Assembly (NCBI GenBank): GCA_002307275.1
Contig: DBTX01000042.1
Coordinates: 1-37,153, forward strand
Reading direction: 5' to 3'
DNA length: 37,153 nt
Source: Hungateiclostridiaceae bacterium UBA1305
Lineage (GTDB): Bacteria > Bacillota > Clostridia > Acetivibrionales > DTU013
The notes under the pieces were generated by a model that saw only the letters and a program-made list of their open reading frames with translations, made no database searches and had not been told where the DNA came from. Position numbers and translations under genes: made by a program. Positions within the stretch are counted from its first letter, which is position 1. The number at the start of each line of letters is the position of its first letter. Shown here piece after piece: positions 31,965-37,153 of the stretch.

Positions 31965-32642
31965 ATGATAATATTAAAGAACATATGTAAAACATACAGT
32001 ATGGGAGAAAACAGTGTAATAGCGCTGAACGACGTATCCCTTCACATCAGACAGCATGAATTTGTCGCCATCATAGGACCCTCCGGTTCAGGCAAATCGA
32101 CATTGATGAACATGCTTGGCTGTTTGGATGTGCCTACTTCGGGAAGTTATGTGCTGGACGGGAATGAAATCAGTGTAATGAGTGACAATGAGCTGGCTGA
32201 TATCAGAAATACAAGAATCGGCTTCATATTCCAAGGCTTCAATCTCCTGAAGAAGCTAACGGCAATAGAAAATGTCGAACTTCCGCTGGTATATCAGGGG
32301 ATAAATCAAAAGGAACGGTACCGTAGATCCGTTGAAGCACTTGAAGCAGTGGGACTCGGAGAAAGGGTGCATCATACGCCCAATGAACTTTCAGGCGGTC
32401 AGCAGCAGAGGGTCGCAATTGCCCGCGCACTGGTCAGCAAGCCCCCGATATTGCTGGCAGATGAACCTACAGGTAACCTTGATTCAAAATCGGGTGTTGA
32501 AATTATGAAAATCATGCATGACTTGCATGAGAGCGGCAATACAGTTATCCTGATAACACATGACAATAATATTGCGATGCAGGCAAACAGGGTTGTAAGA
32601 ATCATAGATGGAAAAATCTCCGAAGACAGGGAGGTGAGCTGA
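31965..32642 (+). CDS. MacB-type ABC transporter ATP-binding protein
   Basis: The 225-residue LolD/MacB-class ATPase has Walker A GPSGSGKS (38-45), the Q-loop FQGFNLLKKL, signature LSGGQQQR and Walker B ILLADEPTGNLDS. The length is typical of separate (unfused) ATPases of this class. CCGGAGGT precedes the ATG at 31965. The permease starts at the nucleotide after its stop codon, so translation is coupled. Confidence 0.96.
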   Translation: MIILKNICKTYSMGENSVIALNDVSLHIRQHEFVAIIGPSGSGKSTLMNMLGCLDVPTSGSYVLDGNEISVMSDNELADIRNTRIGFIFQGFNLLKKLTAIENVELPLVYQGINQKERYRRSVEALEAVGLGERVHHTPNELSGGQQQRVAIARALVSKPPILLADEPTGNLDSKSGVEIMKIMHDLHESGNTVILITHDNNIAMQANRVVRIIDGKISEDREVS

Positions 32643-33827
32643 TTGGGATTTGGTGAAGCATTTAAAATGGCGATTAAAAGCATACTCAGCAAAAAAGGCC
32701 GGTCCATATTGACGATGCTGGGAGTCATAATAGGTGTGGGCGCTGTAATAGCGGCTGTTGCATATGCACAGGGCACTACCAAGAACATCACGGACTCCAT
32801 TTCAAGTATGGGTTCTAATCTGATTTCGGTCAATGTCATGGGCAGAGGCAGCAACAGGAAGGTTACCTATGACCAGATGAAGCAATTCGCCGAGGATAAC
32901 AGCGACACCATAAGCGGGATAGCGCCATCGCTTTCTACCAGTGGTGTTACGGTCAAATACGGTTCTCTCAGTATGACAACAACAACCATGCTTGGAACCT
33001 CTCCGGAGTATGAAGAAATCAACAGCAGACCGGTTTCATCAGGCAGATTCCTGATTGACAGTGATATTGAAAACAGGCAAAAGGTCGCACTGATCGGTAC
33101 TGCAGTAGTAAATACGCTATTTATTGATCAGGATCCGGTAGGTGAAAAAATTAAAATAAACGGAACGATATTTACTGTAGTTGGCGTTCTTTCTGAATTA
33201 GAGTCAGGAGAAACCAGTACGGAAGACGATTATATTATCGTTCCGATTACAGTAGCACAAAGAATTGGCCGAAATACAACCATAAGGAACTTTTCAGTAC
33301 AGGCAGTAAATGCGGAGGATGTAGATCCGATTATAGAGAAGCTTGAAGCTTTCCTGCTTACCATCTTCAAGAGTGATAGTGCATACAGGGTGACTAATTC
33401 CGAGCAGATGCTCGAAGCACTGGATGAAGTTACGGGAACGATGATGGCAATGTTGGGTGGAATAGCAGCTATCTCACTTGCCGTAGGCGGTATAGGAATC
33501 ATGAATATCATGCTTGTATCGGTAACGGAAAGAACGCGTGAAATCGGAATCAGAAAGGCAATAGGAGCAAAAAAACGCAATATACTGATACAATTCCTTA
33601 TTGAGGCTATCATGGTAACCGGCCTGGGTGGCTTGATCGGTGTGCTGCTGGGGGTATGTGTCATCAAATTCATATTCGGCGGCTTTGGCCTGGTACCTGA
33701 GGCTTATTCAACCTTCTGGATGGTTACATCCTTCGGCATATCCCTTATAGTAGGCATTGTATTTGGAATGTTCCCTGCAGTCAAGGCTGCAAACCTGAAT
33801 CCGATTGAAGCATTGAGATTCGAATAA
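32643..33827 (+). CDS. MacB-type ABC transporter permease (FtsX-like)
   Basis: The 394-residue protein has one N-terminal transmembrane segment (ILTMLGVIIGVGAVIAAVAY), a large extracellular MacB_PCD domain (about 45-260) and three C-terminal helices with ERTREIGIRKAIGAKKRNIL (the FtsX motif). It starts TTG at 32643, immediately after the ATPase stop, with GGAGGTG about 6 nt before. MacAB systems drive out peptides, antibiotics or lipids by mechanotransmission. Loss of an outer membrane in Firmicutes means the export target is the cell wall or medium. Confidence 0.95.
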   Translation: MGFGEAFKMAIKSILSKKGRSILTMLGVIIGVGAVIAAVAYAQGTTKNITDSISSMGSNLISVNVMGRGSNRKVTYDQMKQFAEDNSDTISGIAPSLSTSGVTVKYGSLSMTTTTMLGTSPEYEEINSRPVSSGRFLIDSDIENRQKVALIGTAVVNTLFIDQDPVGEKIKINGTIFTVVGVLSELESGETSTEDDYIIVPITVAQRIGRNTTIRNFSVQAVNAEDVDPIIEKLEAFLLTIFKSDSAYRVTNSEQMLEALDEVTGTMMAMLGGIAAISLAVGGIGIMNIMLVSVTERTREIGIRKAIGAKKRNILIQFLIEAIMVTGLGGLIGVLLGVCVIKFIFGGFGLVPEAYSTFWMVTSFGISLIVGIVFGMFPAVKAANLNPIEALRFE

Positions 33828-33851
33828 AATTAAGCGAATGGAGGCTTATCA

Positions 33852-35831
33852 ATGAAAAAAATACTGGCTCTAGTACTTACATTATCAATATTGTTAATTT
33901 CCGGCTCATCATTTGCCGCATCCGGGGATGTCCCGACAACCGCTGCCTATTATAGTGCAGTGGAGCGTGTGACATCGCTTGGAATCATGGACTACATAAG
34001 CGGCAGCACATTCAAGCCGAATGATGCAACAACAAGAGAACAGTTTGCTAAAATTATTATCATGACTGCCGGTCTCAGCGACTCGGCAGAAACCATGACG
34101 GGTTCAACAGTGTTTTCTGATGTAGCTGCAGATGGCAGCTACAACGGATACATTAACCTATGCGTCAGCAAGGGCTATATGTCCGGACTGACAGACGGCA
34201 AATTCCATCCCACGGATGCGGTTACATATTCACAGGCTATAACGGCATTAATAATGGTTCTTGGATACTCAGCTTCCGATCTGACCGGAACATGGCCCAA
34301 AAACTATATAGAGAAAGCGAAGACACTCGGTTTATCCGATGGAATGACACTTACCGGAACCTCAAAGGTTCCCAGATGGGCAATGGCACAGATATTGGAC
34401 AGATTGCTGGATACAGCAACAAAAGCGGATTCCACCAAGACATTGGCGGAAGCATCAAATATGACGCTAAATACCATGTACACGGAATACAGCAAACCTG
34501 AAGTCTATTATAAGGCGAATGTTGTCAATTCCAAGCTCGGATCCATAGATTTGAGCGGAAGCCTGAGTATTGTGAAAAATTCTGTGGATCGCAGTACCGA
34601 CCCTGTTACATCGACGAGCGGGCTTTCTATCAAATCAAGTGCTATTGAGGACTTTAACGTAGTCTACCAGATTTCCGACAAGTCGGGAAAGAACAAATAT
34701 GTTCTGGTAATTGACAATAAGCTGTCAGGTACGATTGATGGAATTTTACCTAACAAATACACGCCGAAACAGATTATTGTAGATGACATAACATATGACC
34801 TCAACAAATATTTTGACACCTCCAAGCTCAGCGCTGCAAATTCTTACAGCGTGGATGACAGCGTAACACTGCTGTTAGGCTATGACGGTACGGTTGTCGA
34901 CATCCAGGAGGCATTGTATTCCGACAATTCCAGTTTTGCTTTCGTTAAGAACTATACATCTATTGATTCAAATGAAGCAGCAACCGTAGGCTTGAAGAAG
35001 TATACAGTGAAGCTGCTGATGATGAATGGTTCCGTAAATACCTTTGACTGCAATAATGACCCAACGGATCTTAAGGGCAAGCTGGTAATATACAAAAAAC
35101 TTGCGAATGATTCAGTTACTCTGACACCATTGAATTATTCAACCCCCGGAGAGGTAAATATCCGGAAAGATGACAAGCAGATATTATCTAATGAAGAGCT
35201 TTATATTAATAATTTTGCCGGTAATGTCAAGATAATCAACTATATCTCAAACATCAATGATGTTGATGCAGAAGCTGAAATACTGGCATGGAGCGATCTG
35301 CCTTCCGGTGAATTGCAGTCGGGCGAGGTCATGTTCATGAATAAAACCGGCGAATTCGAAGATGTGAATCTGATCCTGCTGAACAATGTATCGGAAAGGA
35401 ATTACATGCTTGGTGTAGTCAAGTCGGTAAAGACCGTAAAATCGGGTGATAGTACTTCCAGTGTCTATACAATGATCGTTGAAGGAAAGGAATATTCCTA
35501 CACAGTGTCCTCAACATCAAAAGAAATCAGTATCGGAGCAGTACTCAAGCTGACAATGAGCGGTAATGCGATTAACAGCATTACAGAAATAAAGTATCCC
35601 GATACTCAATCTACAATGATTCAGGCTGTGGACGCGGACAGAATCAGAGCAAACAGCAGAACCTACAGCTTCTCGGATGATTGCCTTATCTATCTGATCG
35701 ACAGCACCGGAAGCATACAAACCATTGATGAATCGCTGCTCAGTACGGATAAGAGATATAATAACGTTTCGATATATACCGATATCGACGGCGCATCCGG
35801 CGGGGAAACTGAACTGGTTATAGTAAGATAG
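33852..35831 (+). CDS. Secreted S-layer homology (SLH) domain protein
   Basis: The 659-residue protein has a signal peptide (KKILALVLTLSILLISGSSFAAS) and three SLH repeats at about 31-74, 88-138 and 146-187. Landmarks are the FKPNDATTREQFAKII and FHPTDAVTYSQAITALI segments. SLH domains bind pyruvylated secondary cell-wall polymers. The remaining 470 residues are beta-rich and unrecognised. It follows the MacB-like permease after 24 bp with a GGAGG ribosome site, so it is probably in the same operon. It may localise the exporter's product or cell-surface machinery. Confidence 0.9.
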   Translation: MKKILALVLTLSILLISGSSFAASGDVPTTAAYYSAVERVTSLGIMDYISGSTFKPNDATTREQFAKIIIMTAGLSDSAETMTGSTVFSDVAADGSYNGYINLCVSKGYMSGLTDGKFHPTDAVTYSQAITALIMVLGYSASDLTGTWPKNYIEKAKTLGLSDGMTLTGTSKVPRWAMAQILDRLLDTATKADSTKTLAEASNMTLNTMYTEYSKPEVYYKANVVNSKLGSIDLSGSLSIVKNSVDRSTDPVTSTSGLSIKSSAIEDFNVVYQISDKSGKNKYVLVIDNKLSGTIDGILPNKYTPKQIIVDDITYDLNKYFDTSKLSAANSYSVDDSVTLLLGYDGTVVDIQEALYSDNSSFAFVKNYTSIDSNEAATVGLKKYTVKLLMMNGSVNTFDCNNDPTDLKGKLVIYKKLANDSVTLTPLNYSTPGEVNIRKDDKQILSNEELYINNFAGNVKIINYISNINDVDAEAEILAWSDLPSGELQSGEVMFMNKTGEFEDVNLILLNNVSERNYMLGVVKSVKTVKSGDSTSSVYTMIVEGKEYSYTVSSTSKEISIGAVLKLTMSGNAINSITEIKYPDTQSTMIQAVDADRIRANSRTYSFSDDCLIYLIDSTGSIQTIDESLLSTDKRYNNVSIYTDIDGASGGETELVIVR

Positions 35832-35880
35832 CTATTGATGTGTCTTCGACAACCCCTAAATTATATATAGTATGTTTGAA

Positions 35881-35915
35881 CAGAAAAGGCGTCGGTTTTA
35901 CCGGTGCCTTTTCTG
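35881..35915 (+). terminator. Terminator after the SLH gene
   Basis: CAGAAAAGGC...GCCTTTTCTG forms a 10-bp perfect outer stem with an inner CGG/CCG extension (35881-35915). The T-run is part of the stem. Confidence 0.7.
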
Positions 35916-35978
35916 CTTGGGTGAGTATATACCCGCGAAGGATTAATTGGGTAATATAGCCTCAGTTTTGCCACATAT

Positions 35979-36012
35979 TTCTAAACAAATTCTAAACTTT
36001 CATTGATACAAT
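35979..36012 (+). promoter_or_regulatory. 11-bp direct repeats and -10 of the stalk-protein gene
   Basis: TTCTAAAC occurs at 35979-35986 and 35990-35997, 11 bp apart, occupying the place of the -35. TACAAT (36007-36012) is the probable -10. A regulator of the OmpR type could activate here; the nearby OmpR-family gene at 28971 is a candidate. Confidence 0.45.
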
Positions 36013-36096
36013 AATGTCAAGCTCATTCAATACCTAAATATTTTTTCGGTGCCGTCAAAATTGAATGAGGAATTTTTACTATATGGAGGAGAAAAT

Positions 36097-36879
36097 ATGA
36101 TTAAATTACAAAGGTTCAAACAGGTTTTATCAGCTGTTGTTGTGTTTGCTTTTATCCTATCGTCGGTTTCAATTTCAGCTTTTGCAGCTTCGGGTCAAAA
36201 GAAAATAACTGCAACGTACAAAGACTCGAAAATCAGCCTCAATGGGCGCCTGATTACGATGAAAGATGCAAAGGGAATTGCAATAAAGTCATTTAGTTAT
36301 AACAGTCAGGAATATGTACCGATACAGGCAATTGCCAAATCTTTGAACATGACAGTGAGTTATAATACGACAAAGAGTTCTATTGTTCTGAAAACTACTA
36401 CTCCAAGTGCCATTGGCACGGGGTCCAAGGCTGGCACACCCGGTGCGATCGGGATGAGGCCTGGGAATAGTACACCCGGTGCGATCGGGATGAGGCCTGG
36501 AAATAGTACATCCGGTGCAATCAGGACGGGATCTGGAAATGGCACTCCGGGCGCGATCGGTATGGGACACGGGAATGGCACACCAGGGGCAATCGGGATG
36601 GGACCTCAAGGTAAGCCGCCGGAGAATACAAATACAACAACAGCCAGCGTGAAAATTACTTCAACCCAGAAGCAATTGACGGTTACATACAAAAACATTA
36701 AAACAACGCTCAACGCAAAGGCGATCACATTCAAAGATGCCAAGGGGAATATAATTGAACCTTTCATTTACGGAGGGTATGAATATGTTCCGCTGACTGC
36801 ACTTGCAAAAGCCACGGGGTTGACAGCCGTATATGATACCAAAACGAATACTTACAAACTGACAAGTGTGAAAAAGTAA
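36097..36879 (+). CDS. Secreted two-domain stalk protein (copper-amine-oxidase N-terminal-like domains) with TPGAIGM repeats
   Basis: The 260-residue protein has a signal peptide (QVLSAVVVFAFILSSVSISAFA) and two homologous domains of about 65 residues. They carry the matching segments KDAKGIAIKSFSYNSQEYVPIQAIAKSLNM and KDAKGNIIEPFIYGGYEYVPLTALAKATGL. This pattern matches the copper-amine-oxidase N-terminal or stalk-like domain widespread in Clostridia. Between them lie six 12-residue units (consensus TPGAIGMxPGNx). ATG 36097 follows GGAGGAG at about 7 nt. Its control region and proximity link it with the MacAB-like locus; it may be an exported or surface-bound peptide-like cargo, but that is inference. 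Confidence 0.8.
   Translation: MIKLQRFKQVLSAVVVFAFILSSVSISAFAASGQKKITATYKDSKISLNGRLITMKDAKGIAIKSFSYNSQEYVPIQAIAKSLNMTVSYNTTKSSIVLKTTTPSAIGTGSKAGTPGAIGMRPGNSTPGAIGMRPGNSTSGAIRTGSGNGTPGAIGMGHGNGTPGAIGMGPQGKPPENTNTTTASVKITSTQKQLTVTYKNIKTTLNAKAITFKDAKGNIIEPFIYGGYEYVPLTALAKATGLTAVYDTKTNTYKLTSVKK
36400..36615 (+). repeat. Six in-frame 36-bp repeats in the stalk-protein gene
   Basis: Units start at 36400, 36436, 36472, 36508, 36544 and 36580. They encode TPSAIGTGSKAG, TPGAIGMRPGNS twice, TSGAIRTGSGNG, TPGAIGMGHGNG and TPGAIGMGPQGK. Units 2 and 3 are nearly identical in DNA, so copy number is probably variable between strains. Confidence 0.9.
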
Positions 36880-36880
36880 T

Positions 36881-37089
36881 GATTTGCAGCAGAATATCAT
36901 GAACCGGTGCGGAATCCGACAGAACGGTGATGTGTCAAAAAACGGCACTCCCGGTGGAATTGGCATGTCTCCTGAGAACATAACCCCCAAACGATTAACG
37001 CTGTGAAAACAGGCCAATTTGCTGCAAAAGCGGTGAGTAACGGAAATCACTTGGGATTGCTCCAAGCCCTGAATTTTTTAGAACTGTAA
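36881..37089 (+). pseudogene. Frameshifted remnant of a repeat-bearing protein
   Basis: One reading frame from about 36881 to 36993 encodes ...NGDVSKNGTPGGIGMSPENITPK and then hits a stop. A second frame from about 36976 to the TAA at 37087-37089 encodes TINAVKTGQFAAKAVSNG and LGLLQALNFLEL, which reads like a normal C-terminus. A single frameshift near 36979-36993 would join them. NGTPGGIGM matches the repeat of the preceding gene. It lacks its own start and ribosome site. DNA from 37090 to the end shows nothing assignable. Confidence 0.5.
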
Positions 37090-37153
37090 AAAGTTCGTGT
37101 AAGTAAGATTGAAAATACTCTTTTCTGGTAGTACTACAGCGCAATTAAATAAT

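Overview
The window looks like chromosomal DNA of an anaerobic, polysaccharide-degrading Firmicute of the class Clostridia. The reasons are the LL-diaminopimelate aminotransferase (DapL), YesM/YesN-type two-component regulation beside a sugar ABC transporter that has no ATPase gene of its own, strong AGGAGG-type ribosome sites, SLH and copper-amine-oxidase-like surface domains, and moderate GC with AT-rich promoters. Genus cannot be fixed from sequence alone; cellulolytic Ruminiclostridium/Acetivibrio-like lineages are a reasonable guess.

Region 1 (1-8,640): the edge of a VapB-type antitoxin, then a LacI-family repressor divergent from a sugar catabolic cluster. The cluster encodes an L-fucose/L-arabinose isomerase-like protein, a DUF4432 mutarotase-like protein, a class II (FBP-type) aldolase, an FGGY kinase and a mannitol-1-phosphate dehydrogenase-like oxidoreductase. 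Operator-like sites with a CG or TG centre sit at both cluster promoters. The set reads as isomerise, phosphorylate, cleave, but the substrate is not evident and may be new.

Region 2 (8,640-20,840): a repeat-rich junction, a YesM/YesN-like two-component system, a sugar ABC importer (binding lipoprotein and two permeases), a CE7-type acetyl esterase, a secreted beta-helix protein, a thioredoxin-fold protein that has lost its cysteines, and a cytoplasmic GH43 protein resembling exo-beta-1,3-galactanases. Together these suggest uptake and intracellular trimming of acetylated galactan-like oligosaccharides that may feed the region 1 pathway.

Region 3 (20,840-27,720): mostly housekeeping genes. 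It holds an orphan membrane protein, tRNA-Tyr, a DinJ/YafQ-type toxin-antitoxin pair, a GtrA-like membrane protein, a DUF4380 protein, dapF and dapL for lysine/peptidoglycan precursor synthesis, and an LCP cell-wall ligase.

Region 4 (27,740-37,153): an OmpR-type two-component system divergent from a MacAB-like efflux operon (a duplicated adaptor, an ATPase and a permease), followed by an SLH protein and a secreted two-domain stalk protein with a 12-residue TPGAIGM-type repeat. The adaptor carries a related Gly/Thr/Ser/Pro/Met repeat, and a frameshifted remnant with the same motif follows the last gene.

Several families of short palindromic repeats (a 64-bp tandem array, a solitary relative, a 35-bp doublet and a 131-bp inverted-repeat element) are scattered through the window. 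One of them supplies the C-terminus of the dehydrogenase gene.
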